This document shows positions 55,901 to 59,412 of a stretch of 64,000 nt of DNA, piece by piece; within the stretch, counting starts at the first letter, position 1, and the number at the start of each line of letters is the position of its first letter. Position numbers and translations under genes: made by a program. Where the stretch lies: contig CM034297.1 of the NCBI GenBank assembly GCA_019925795.1, positions 47,204,683-47,268,682 of the forward strand, in the 5' to 3' direction. Under the pieces are notes generated by a model. It saw only the letters and a program-made list of their open reading frames with translations, did not search any database and was not told the origin of the DNA. This DNA is from Dendrobium chrysotoxum. Taxonomy: Eukaryota; Streptophyta; Magnoliopsida; Asparagales; Orchidaceae.

Positions 55901-56917
55901 CTGCATTGGCTCCTAATCCAAAGAAACCATACCGTGTTTGTGATTCTTGTTATGCGAAATTGAGTAAATCCATTAATTATGGCGGAATGTATGAAAAGAA
56001 AAGCCCTTTAGCTCGCTTGTCAGGTGATAGCAAAGACCATTCTGACAAAGCTGATTTCAAAATGCCCAAGGCTGCTTCACCTATCAGTTTGGATTCAGTT
56101 AAAAGTCTGGATTCGAAGGTAACTAAACAATGGAAGAAATCTGATTCAATACCATTTGTTCGCCCTCAAATTCCCTCACCTATCAGTTTGGATTCAGTTA
56201 AAAGCCTGGATTCGAGGGTAATTAAACAATGGAAGAAATCTGATTCAATACCATTTGTTCGCCCTCAAATTCCCTCACCTATCAGTTTGGATTCAATTAA
56301 AAGTCTGGATTCGAAGGTAACTAAACAAGGGAAGAAATCTGATTCGATACCATTGGTTCGCCCTCAAATTCCCTTACCTTCTGTTCGCCCTCAAATTCCC
56401 TTACCTTCTGTTCGCCCTCAAATTTCTTCACTGTTACAGCGTAGAGATGTTGCCTTTTCCGTTGTGCTTGACGTGCAACAAGCAAATCCCAGGTTAACTT
56501 ACTTTCCAGTAGTTCAATCCACAAATCAATCCAGAGCCATTTCTCCATTTATAAGAAGGTCTAGCCCTCCACGTTCTGCTACACCCATTCCTACCATGTC
56601 AGGCCTTTCATTCTCCAAAAGTATAGCGGATAGTCTTCAGAAAACAAATGAGCTATTAAACCAGGAAATTCAAAAGCTGCGCGCCCAGGTAAGAAAGCCA
56701 ATATTTAGCTCTCATTAATTTATGCACCATTCCCGTGGAAGATATTATCTTATGCTGTGCTGGGAATTAGGTTGATAGCTTGAGGCAGCAGAGTGAATTT
56801 CAAGAATATGAGTTACAGAAGTCTGCGAAGAAAATTCAGGAAGCTATGGCAATTGCTGCAGAGGAATCTGCAAAGTCTAAAGCTGCAAAAGAAGTCATAA
56901 AATCTCTTACTGCACAG
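22899..56917 (+). CDS. PRAF1-like: PH-RCC1-FYVE (PRAF/RLD family) protein gene, exons 1-7, 3' end outside the window
   Basis: Seven exons, all phase 0 with GT-AG borders, read through a PH domain (KGSQLLKYGRKGRPKFYPFR in exon 2 to ICKDKVEAEVWFTGL in exon 5), RCC1 repeats with the recurring YTWGDG, FTWGDGD and YTWGKG cores, a plant-type FYVE finger (RKRHNCYNCG) and the start of a coiled coil. Family knowledge: plant PRAF/RLD proteins bind phosphoinositides through PH and FYVE, have RCC1 repeats with proposed GTPase-exchange activity, and use a C-terminal BRX-like domain for polarity and auxin-transport partners. That last part is absent here, so the gene should continue past 64000. The span exceeds 34 kb because introns 1, 2 and 5 are filled with transposons. 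Exon 6 has two frame breaks (near 54718 and 55101-55114), so this copy is either a recent pseudogene or carries base-call errors. I favour errors because splice sites and all other codons are preserved. Confidence 0.9.
23440..23765 (+). pseudogene. RTE-type LINE endonuclease fragment (intron 1)
   Basis: The + strand shows N-E-I-G-L-V-V-N-K-E-L (compare N-G-V-G-I-L-V-D-K-E-L), I-I-H-F-A-P-Q-V-R-L-E (compare I-S-A-Y-A-P-Q-V-G-L) and I-E-C-N-L-N-E-H-I-G-S (compare G-G-D-F-N-G-H-I-G), landmarks of the apurinic-type endonuclease of plant RTE LINEs, in several frames with stops. Both ends are missing. Confidence 0.65.
23766..25017. other. Intron 1 DNA, no recognised element
   Basis: The T-rich ORF at 24325-24597 is hydrophobic by composition and lacks any recognised domain. 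Nothing else is supported. Confidence 0.3.
25018..25132 (-). mobile_element. RTE LINE 3' end, part 1 (split by the MULE)
   Basis: The minus strand reads GAGAATTTGACTCTTAACAT, then CAGCCGACC...TGGGATAAA and a GTTGTTGTT tail, the typical 3' terminus of plant RTE LINEs. The same tail recurs at 54140-54251. Its continuation is found at 28551-28660, on the far side of the MULE. Confidence 0.65.
25602..27080 (+). pseudogene. MuDR-type transposase, internally deleted
   Basis: Starts MASGWHTSSM at 25602. The N-terminal DNA-binding (MuDR) block reads N-F-G-V-K-I-K-A-S-D-K-K-R and C-S-Y-Q-G-C-Q-W-R-I (about 26170-26265). The transposase core is open at 26395-26988 (I-P-P-K-E-I, W-R-A-R-E-Q-A, VSVDACHLKSKYLG with its catalytic Asp, GLFTLAYAIVETKSK). 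The protein then jumps straight to WQLTGLPCIHAVAFI, the SWIM zinc finger, so the middle of the catalytic domain is deleted without breaking the frame. Stops occur near 25630, 26040 and 26298. Non-functional. Confidence 0.88.
27690..28074 (-). pseudogene. Antisense GRF-type zinc-finger ORF inside the MULE
   Basis: Minus strand from ATG at 28074: N-S-S-V-T-K-P-K-R, then C-H-C-H-L-N-C-V-V, then (shifted frame) G-R-Q-F-Y-R-C and N-D-C-S-Y-F-K-W, then (first frame) MVDELEEASYASHDELKDLK and KARISKKLDMILFLMKVFIA, and a hydrophobic segment VVLVNATICIW, stop TAA near 27740. That is the layout of plant GRF zinc-finger proteins (Cys cluster, F-Y-x-C, D-C-x-x-F-x-W, coiled coil, membrane segment). A missing G at the W-V junction and one other shift break it. 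Its partner and role are unknown. Confidence 0.65.
28551..28660 (-). mobile_element. RTE LINE 3' region, part 2
   Basis: Continues the LINE interrupted at 25132. The plus strand has TCTACCTTTCATAACATAGG and CTCTCCTAACTAGGTCATC, typical of the RTE 3' UTR in reverse. The left edge is the MULE TSD. Confidence 0.5.
28899..28956. repeat. (AT)n microsatellite, 58 bp
   Basis: Pure alternating AT in intron 1. It produces a spurious Tyr-Ile ORF on the minus strand. Confidence 0.95.
28961..30740. other. Rest of intron 1, with a GC-richer block at 29380-29660
   Basis: The 29380-29660 block is markedly richer in G and C than its surroundings and has internal near-repeats (CACTGTGGCGCTGTCAGTTA and CACAGTGCTGTGAGTTGG). 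With the following T-rich and purine tracts (to about 29990) it could be a solo LTR, but borders and target duplication were not found. The overlapping ORFs at 29307-29769 are probably compositional. Confidence 0.3.
30741..30827 (+). CDS. PRAF1-like: PRAF exon 2: first part of PH domain
   Basis: Twenty-nine codons starting ALVALKKGSQLLKYG and ending in PFRLSN. The acceptor is TTGTGCAG and the donor is GTGAGC. The K-Y-G-R-K-G-R-P-K-F core is the phosphoinositide-binding loop region typical of plant PRAF PH domains. It sits alone between a 7.8-kb and a 7.1-kb intron, so gene finders could miss it. Confidence 0.92.
31524..31981 (-). repeat. 3' LTR of the intron 2 gypsy element
   Basis: Matches 36625-37084 along its length with scattered substitutions and small indels. 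Contains repeats of TTTAATTCTCCTC(C/A) in its distal part. Confidence 0.92.
31985..32041. repeat. C22-G-C7-A22 homopolymer run at the polypurine tract
   Basis: Twenty-two C, one G, seven C, then 22 A on the plus strand, which is poly(T) followed by poly(G) on the element's coding strand, directly inside the 3' LTR. It looks like an expanded polypurine tract; lengths in an assembly are unreliable here. Confidence 0.85.
32060..33340 (-). pseudogene. Integrase and C-terminus of the intron 2 gypsy element
   Basis: The HHCC zinc finger is at 33150-33333 (G-G-H-S-G with C-Q-R-H-K). The conserved T-P-F-K-V-L-Y-G-R-D-P-P and the G-T-R-V-Y-L-K-L-R-P end fall at 32419-32682. Core catalytic sequence between them is interrupted by stops. 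No clear chromodomain was recognised beyond it. Confidence 0.75.
33440..34560 (-). pseudogene. RT and RNase H of the intron 2 gypsy element
   Basis: Minus strand gives the RT catalytic core F-D-D-I-L-V-Y-S-R-S near 34215-34250, then R-E-H-S-L-F-A-N-Q-K-K-C. The RNase H end reads V-K-T-D-P-R-S-L-K-Y-L-L-E-Q and H-Q-R-W-L-S-K-L-L-D-Y at 33540-33660. Multiple stops and shifts. Confidence 0.78.
34560..35300 (-). pseudogene. Protease and start of RT of the intron 2 gypsy element
   Basis: The aspartic-protease motif L-V-D-S-G-A-S-H-N-F-I lies near 35240-35275, followed by D-L-I-L-G-M-K-W-L at about 35030. The RT entry S-P-F-S-S-P-V-L-L-V-K-K-K is near 34570-34610, with a stop right after. The protease active-site residues are intact; the frame is not. 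Confidence 0.78.
35300..36603 (-). pseudogene. gag of the intron 2 gypsy element
   Basis: Start ATG at 36603 (MALMAGRKVEALDEKLEG). A coiled-coil N-terminus (L-E-K-M-M-K-R-M-L) is followed by an Arg/Glu-rich linker, the retrotransposon gag core (M-P-V-F-E-G-E-D-A-Y-G-W, H-F-R-A-K-Q, Y-R-E-R-F-E-L) and a degenerate knuckle G-L-C-F-R-C-D-E-K-F...H-G-C near 35460. Stops at several sites, for example between 36421 and 36267. Confidence 0.82.
36625..37084 (-). repeat. 5' LTR of the intron 2 gypsy element
   Basis: Partner of 31524-31981. The adjoining inner sequence gives the PBS TGGTATCAGA (initiator Met tRNA). Confidence 0.92.
37085..37965. other. Rest of intron 2
   Basis: AT-rich intron sequence ending in TTTGAACAG before exon 3. 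The first 100 bp belong to the interrupted tandem unit. No further elements recognised. Confidence 0.4.
37966..38055 (+). CDS. PRAF1-like: PRAF exon 3: PH domain, middle
   Basis: Thirty codons, DESSLIWFSNRGERSLRLSS followed by VSRIFSGQRT. The acceptor is GAACAG and the donor is GTGAGA. The V-S-x-I-x-x-G-Q-R-T end is conserved across the family. Only 130 bp separate it from exon 4. Confidence 0.93.
38186..38272 (+). CDS. PRAF1-like: PRAF exon 4: PH domain, middle
   Basis: Twenty-nine codons with FQRYLRPE and YLSFSLLYNNGRRSLDL, family hallmarks. The acceptor is TTTCAG and the donor is GTCAGT. The frame is open and no conserved residue is disturbed. Confidence 0.93.
38358..38477 (+). CDS. PRAF1-like: PRAF exon 5: C-terminal helix of PH domain and linker
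   Basis: Forty codons, ICKDKVEAEVWFTGLRALI through GRSKIDGW to NSLD. The acceptor is CTATCAG and the donor is GTAAAT, a weaker donor than those of exons 1-4. The K-V-E-A-E-V-W helix closes the PH fold and carries its conserved Trp. The following intron is about 15.9 kb. Confidence 0.92.
38478..39084. other. Start of intron 5, no element recognised
   Basis: AT-rich intron DNA following the exon 5 donor. Short ORFs here lack any domain. Confidence 0.35.
39085..39330 (-). pseudogene. L1-type LINE RNase H-like fragment
   Basis: Minus strand reads E-L-L-A-I-stop-T-L-K-E-V, then G-V-I-I-E-G-D-N-I-N-V-I-R-W-L-K, matching the plant L1 RNase H pattern (A-E-L-x-A ... I-E-G-D-S-x-x-V-I-x-W-L). The open stretch is 38993-39280 but only this part is informative. 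It abuts the Tat element's LTR. Confidence 0.5.
39336..40413 (+). repeat. 5' LTR of the Tat element
   Basis: Starts near TGTTGATACATC and ends at CTAGCCCGTAATA just before the PBS. Contains CTATAAATAGAGCTC (TATA box, 39778-39792) and about eleven degenerate 30-40-bp repeats of the theme CCACCGACTGACGCCGGAGT (39895-40150). Only the part from 39691 on is shared with the 3' LTR. The part before it resembles 16270-16945 instead. Confidence 0.75.
40414..40433 (+). other. Primer-binding site of the Tat element
   Basis: TTTGACGCCGTCTGTGGG resembles the G-C-G-C-C-G-T-C-T-G-T-G-G-G PBS common in Tat-lineage elements, with one change (A for G in GCGCC). Confidence 0.75.
40461..42060 (+). pseudogene. 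gag of the Tat element
   Basis: ATG 40461 opens MENRRSNRNLGASRSNSH. Gag core: F-K-L-P-S-I-D-F-Y-D-G-T-S-D-P-Y-E-H at 41070-41125 and E-S-L-K-E-Y-F-Q-R-F near 41365. The open stretch 41427-41636 holds L-R-E-V-F-L-G-G-F-R-P-G. A knuckle-like C-H-F-H-R-S-R-E-H-T-A-E-A-C-R-Q-L-K lies at 41815-41875. Stops at about 40540, 41225, 41403 and 41635. Confidence 0.82.
42061..43400 (+). pseudogene. Protease and RT of the Tat element
   Basis: The protease motif V-D-S-G-S-S-V-D-V-L-F is at about 42219-42252. RT includes MVKKASGAWRMCVDYTDLNK (43004-43063), S-F-I-D-A-Y-S-G-Y-N-Q-I (43140-43175) and the catalytic Y-V-D-D-I-L-V-K-S (about 43334-43360). Frameshifts near 42950 and 43230 separate the blocks. Confidence 0.85.
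43694..44560 (+). pseudogene. Two consecutive RNase H domains of the Tat element
   Basis: RNase H 1: Y-M-Y-M-D-V-S-S-H-A-I near 43775, then E-A-R-Y-P-L-A-E-K-T-A-L-A-L and F-D-I-H-F-L-L-R-P to about 44130. RNase H 2 (archaeal-type): LYINGASASFGVGARI (44190-44237), F-Q-A-T-N-N-I-I-E-Y-E-A-L-I-T-R-L-R-L, then V-V-H-N-D-S-Q-L-V at about 44370. The first is open at 43694-44257; a stop and shift lie near 44255. Confidence 0.87.
44700..45895 (+). pseudogene. Integrase of the Tat element
   Basis: HHCC finger region: A-L-R-E-V-H-S-G-I-Y-G-E-H (44845-44885) and G-F-Y-W-P-T-I-K, then the Cys pair near 44970. Core: F-A-Q-W-G-I-D-I-M-G (about 45053-45080), V-D-Y-F-T-K-W-M-E-V (45125-45155), I-I-T-D-N-R-T-Q-F-T-G (45240-45272) and N-G-Q-T-E-V near 45345. 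The C-terminus is open at 45625-45861 with W-E-G-P-Y-L-V. Several stops. Confidence 0.85.
46105..46446 (+). repeat. About 171-bp direct duplication in the Tat spacer
   Basis: Two diverged copies (about 46105-46275 and 46276-46446) share AATCTTTATTA, GTCTCAATCA, GGGGATTC, CTCTTCCACA(C/T)AGGTTAAAA and GGATAGGTCAAG in order. They lie between integrase and the antisense ORF. Confidence 0.7.
46600..48440 (-). pseudogene. Antisense ORF of the Tat element (unknown function)
   Basis: Minus-strand reading from about 48404 shows P-N-D-F-V-A-T-V-P-K, P-P-P-G-Y-L-A-I-Y-K-T-N-L-R, L-R-F-P-P-S-P-K-L-I-D (48060-48150), then V-T-F-R-S-K-W-L-D-V and F-F-F-V-K-N-D-W-D-L-I (about 47800-47895), then a coiled coil (I-A-A-L-E-A-E-N-K-R-S, K-E-A-A-L-F-G-L, 46900-47060), ending near 46620. 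The P-G-Y-x-x-x-Y...L-R-F-P pattern resembles the antisense proteins of Tat-lineage elements. Stops interrupt it. It is transcribed, if at all, against the main element. Confidence 0.7.
48560..49025 (+). repeat. GC-rich minisatellite upstream of the Tat 3' LTR
   Basis: From about 48640 to 48890 a 30-40-bp theme (GGCCACGTCAGCCACGACC, with CAACGGTCGTG variants) recurs about eight times. GTCGTGG and CCACGAC are inverted, so each unit can fold back. It is preceded by GAGCCGGCTCGGCTCGGAGC and followed by CTGCCCGGCAAAGCCGGGCG, also palindromic. Confidence 0.75.
49026..49808 (+). repeat. 3' LTR of the Tat element
   Basis: Aligns with 39691-40413 from GGGAATCAACATCGGCC to CTAGCC(T/C)(A/G)(C/T)AATA, including TCTATAAATAGAGC and the CGACTGACGCCGGAGT repeats. 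The upstream U3 part present in the 5' LTR is missing here. Confidence 0.82.
49850..50139 (-). mobile_element. Putative 3' LTR (partial) of the minus-strand copia element in intron 5
   Basis: Lies just beyond the element's polypurine tract (minus strand CCTAAGGGGCAATT, 50140-50153) and starts TGACAATCC on the minus strand. Its outer end near 49850 is uncertain because the Tat LTR ends at 49808. Confidence 0.45.
50140..52758 (-). pseudogene. Ty1/copia pol (integrase part, RT, RNase H) up to the gap
   Basis: Minus strand, upstream to downstream: gag-pre-integrase C-A-L-A-R-W-(T)-R-T-P-K-L-L near 52680, integrase D-V traces, RT with T-F-L-H-D-N-L-I-E-T-I-Y (about 51290), the catalytic Y-V-D-V-I-I-L-I-G-N-N at 51020-51060 (second Asp changed to Val), R-P-D-L-S-Y-V near 50720, and RNase H S-D-S-D-W-A-K-K around 50560. 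Frequent stops. The gag and protease side would lie in or beyond the gap. Confidence 0.78.
52759..53258. other. Assembly gap, 500 N
   Basis: Exactly 500 N, so probably a fixed-size gap of unknown true length, inside intron 5 at the upstream edge of the copia pol. ORFs drawn across it are artefacts. Confidence 0.99.
53259..54139. other. Intron 5 after the gap
   Basis: AT-rich intron DNA. A G-rich run lies at 54054-54072. No gene or element recognised. Confidence 0.4.
54054..54072 (+). other. G-quadruplex-type motif in intron 5
   Basis: GGGTGGGTGGGCGGGCGGG: five G-triplets with one-base loops, on the transcribed sense strand about 300 bases upstream of exon 6, with GGGG at 54076. Confidence 0.8.
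54140..54251 (+). mobile_element. RTE LINE 3' tail
   Basis: GAATTTGACTCTTAATAG, then AGCCGGCCC...GTGGGATAAAGGC and TTGTTGTTATTGTTGTTG. Same 3' end as 25018-25132 but in plus orientation; severely 5'-truncated. Confidence 0.7.
54367..56688 (+). CDS. PRAF1-like: PRAF exon 6: RCC1 propeller, FYVE finger, repeat linker, coil start (frame-broken)
   Basis: A large exon, typical for this family, with acceptor TTCCAG and donor GTAAGA. In order it holds a Ser-rich linker (54367-54600), RCC1 repeats (about 54610-55765), a FYVE zinc finger starting at Trp 55768 with CTAC, RKRHNCYNCG, CHSC and CDSC metal ligands, a low-complexity linker with a triplicated 99-bp unit (56080-56376), a Ser/Pro-Arg stretch (RRSSPPRSATP) and a coiled-coil start (TNELLNQEIQKLRAQ). 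The reading frame changes at about 54718 (one base short) and returns within 55101-55114 (two bases short). Between them the protein reads in another frame but is perfectly RCC1-like. Confidence 0.92.
56080..56424 (+). repeat. Coding minisatellite in PRAF exon 6
   Basis: Three 99-bp units (56080-56178, 56179-56277, 56278-56376) encoding versions of PISLDSVKSLDSKVTKQWKK followed by SDSIPFVRPQIPS, then two 27-bp units (PSVRPQIPL). All units keep the frame. The linker lies between FYVE and the coiled coil. Confidence 0.95.
56771..56917 (+). CDS. PRAF1-like: PRAF exon 7: coiled coil
   Basis: Forty-nine codons, VDSLRQQSEFQEYELQKSA through EESAKSKAAKEVIKSLTAQ. The acceptor is GAATTAG, an 82-bp intron separates it from exon 6, and the donor is GTAACA. 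It continues the coil of exon 6 (L-R-A-Q|V-D-S-L). The next family segment (L-K-D-x-A-E-K-L-P) was not found up to 64000. Confidence 0.92.
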
Positions 56918-57385
56918 GTAACATTTTAATCTGTTTCCCTCTGCATTTCACACTCACCACCCTTGACTATCTTTCCATGCATACAAAATCTGATGACCTA
57001 ATTATAGCTGGTTTTTCGGTATAATTTGATGATACTTATTGTTTTTCGTGGACATTGATCTTTAACTTATATTTATCTTCTATTAGCATCACCATGTTCT
57101 GATAGTTTCTGTATGTTGTGAATCCTGCATGTCTATGTATGTTTGTTCAGTGTTTCAGATTTTCTGATCAGGACATATTACAAACAATTTATCTTGGTTT
57201 GAATTCTCCACTTTCCATCAGCTAAGGTGTACTTTGATGCATATTCTTCAAAAGCACAAGTTGTGTGTGTTTAAGGTGAATAGTCTGAGAAAACTTTTAT
57301 TTTGGTAGTTTTAATATTTTCTTTTACTAGTAATCTTAATCAGTAAGGATTCAGTTTTACTTTGTGTTTATTCTAATTTAATTTA
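56918..57385. other. Start of intron 7
   Basis: Typical T-rich plant intron sequence after the exon 7 donor. No element recognised. Confidence 0.4.
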
Positions 57386-57900
57386 GGGGCTATTGGTTGG
57401 AAATAAGGGGGTGTAAAGTATTCCCTTTGCTGAGGTTTTGAAAATATTGGTGCTTAGTTGGATAAAAAAGAAATGTAGTGTAAAATATCTTAAATAAAAT
57501 GCAAAGTATTCTAGTTCATTTTTGAGGTGACATAAACTCACCCAGTTTTGAGTGAAAAATGCTTTCACCTCAACGAAGCTACCTTCTAATCACCCCTACC
57601 GACCATCGCCTGCCCGCCGTCGGCATCCCCCGGCCACCACCGCTAGGACACTAGCAACCCGTTGTTAGCCACTAGCCCTGCCGCCAGCCATCACCCTCTC
57701 TCTCCGCCACCGATGTTGCCGGCCATCATTTTGAACTTTACAATGCATTCATTTTACTCAAAGCTAAACAAAAACTATGTAATCTCATTCATTACTTTTA
57801 CATTTATTCAAACAATTTAAAACATTTCAAATACACGATATTCTTTTTAAATTGTATTACTTTTACTTTGTATTTCTTTTTTAGCAAACTAAACAGCCTC
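57386..57900. mobile_element. Harbinger/Tourist-like element, 515 bp, with GC-rich core
   Basis: The left end GGGGCTATTGGTTGGAAAT pairs imperfectly with the right end (reverse-complemented GAGGCTGTTTAGTTTGC). TTA on both sides (57383-57385 and 57901-57903). AT-rich arms surround a CCG/CCACC-rich core at about 57590-57725, which differs sharply in base composition and could be captured sequence. Confidence 0.65.
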
Positions 57901-57903
57901 TTA

Positions 57904-58345
57904 GTCTACAAAATATAGATTCTCCGTTGTTTCCTAGTTCTTTAGTTCCTTAACTTTTTGGTTATTACTTGTTTCTTTGGTTGGCGTCTCTGTCTCCTAT
58001 AGTGTTGTCGGTGGAGAGGGGTATTGTACACTTGCCATTCTTTTGCTTCAGCAAACATTCTTCTTCTCCAGCAAATAGTATTCATTTCTTTTACCTCGTA
58101 CACCGCAAGCAGCAATTTCTTTGCGACTTACCGTGCATTGCAGATGGCTTTCGTTGAGATCCATAAGCCCCTTGGTCATAATGCCAAGAATATTCTTATA
58201 TTGGTGCTATATAGATAAGAAATCAGTTTCTATAGTGATTATGTGATGACCAAAATGGATGTAAAATGTGTTTGGATTGCCTCAAACTTGATTCCAATGC
58301 AATTTAGGCATTGGGTTTTGATGATAAGCTATATGCTGATAAGCA
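57904..58345. other. Intron 7 DNA, nothing recognised
   Basis: Short ORFs only, none with a recognised domain. The expected next PRAF exon was not found here. Confidence 0.35.
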
Positions 58346-58349
58346 AGCC

Positions 58350-58445
58350 CCCGACACTACGACTGCCAATCACGTTTCCACTCCGACACTACAACTGACA
58401 TGTTTCCACTCTAACACTACAACTGCCAACCATGTTTCCACGTCT
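58350..58445. repeat. About 31-bp tandem repeat, three units
   Basis: CCGACACTACGACTGCCAAT plus CACGTTTCCACT and two variants follow one another, right up to the truncated end of the copia gag at about 58450. Confidence 0.7.
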
Positions 58446-58449
58446 CTAT

Positions 58450-59343
58450 GAAGAGCAGAAGATTACCCGTTGCAGATTTGACAGATGATCCGTGGAGTTA
58501 GGGAGGCAGTGTGAGAGCCTCGTGTGGTCTGAAAGGGGGAGCGGTAGCTGGACTGTGCGAAGTTTGTGTTGGAGCGACCACGATTGTATCGATTTACCCG
58601 GCCCCTAGTAAATGTGAATGCAGCTGGGGGTGTGTCAAGCTGGGAGAGTTTGAGATTTTTAGTGGTGATGTTGATTTCCTCACTACATAAAAGAGTAGAG
58701 ATCATCCAAGCTGATGGGGGTAAGCTTGGTTTGTATAGCGGTTTTGAAGGATTGATATATAGAGGGAAGGCCATTGAGAATGTATAAATTCATCCTTGGG
58801 TCGAGATGGGAGCCTGCTGTAGTGATATTGTCCACCAAAGATTTTATATTAGATAGGTATTGGTTCATAGAAAGGTTTTTCATGGAGATATTGTGTAATT
58901 CATTTTTGAGTTGGATTACTCGAGAACGATTGGTTGGTTGAAGGCGTTTCTCAAGTGTGATCCAGATTTCATGACAGGAATAGAGATTGAGAATATATGG
59001 AAGAATAGTTTGGGAAATTGTAGAGTAAAGAGCGGCTGAGAGGTTTTGGTCTTAGAATTGCTAGGTTGAGTATGCTGGATTTGGTAGGATCATTGGCTGA
59101 AGATTTGAGAAGTTTTCGTGGACGGCTGGTATCGCCGATGAGATAACCAGAGAAATTGTTGGCTGAAAATAATTTGAGAATCTAAAGTCGCCAGATCGGG
59201 TAGTTGTCACTAGTGAGTTGTATGTAAACAATAGATTTGATTTTGGACATGAGAAACTTTAAGAAAGATATAGGTGTTTCGTCCATGGTGGTGGTTTTGG
59301 TTGATAGAGGAGCAATTGTGTTGGAAGCACTGGAGTCAGCCAT
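58450..59343 (-). pseudogene. Ty1/copia gag, truncated at the zinc knuckle
   Basis: Start ATG at 59343 (MADSSASNTIAPLSTKTTTM), then L-T-S-D-N-Y-P-I-W-R typical of copia gag, then QYLSNIKSLVDNITTAGSHL and Y-I-L-N-G-L-P-S-I-Y-Q-S-F (58740-58870), a basic T-R-G-R-V-N-R-Y-N-R-G-R-S linker, and C-Q-I-C-N-G, half a CCHC knuckle, where homology stops. A few stops and shifts. No protease or pol follows. Confidence 0.82.
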
Positions 59344-59389
59344 GAGGCTTCGAGCAGGACAGGTGAGTGAAGCTGTTAAGTTTTGAAGA

Positions 59390-59412
59390 CTCTGATACTA
59401 TGTAGAAGAACA
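59390..59412 (-). other. Decayed copia PBS and LTR stub
   Basis: Minus strand TAGTATCAGAGTC (compare TGGTATCAGAGC), just upstream of the gag leader. The LTR stub TGTTCTTCTAC ends where the chromovirus LTR starts at 59413. Confidence 0.6.
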
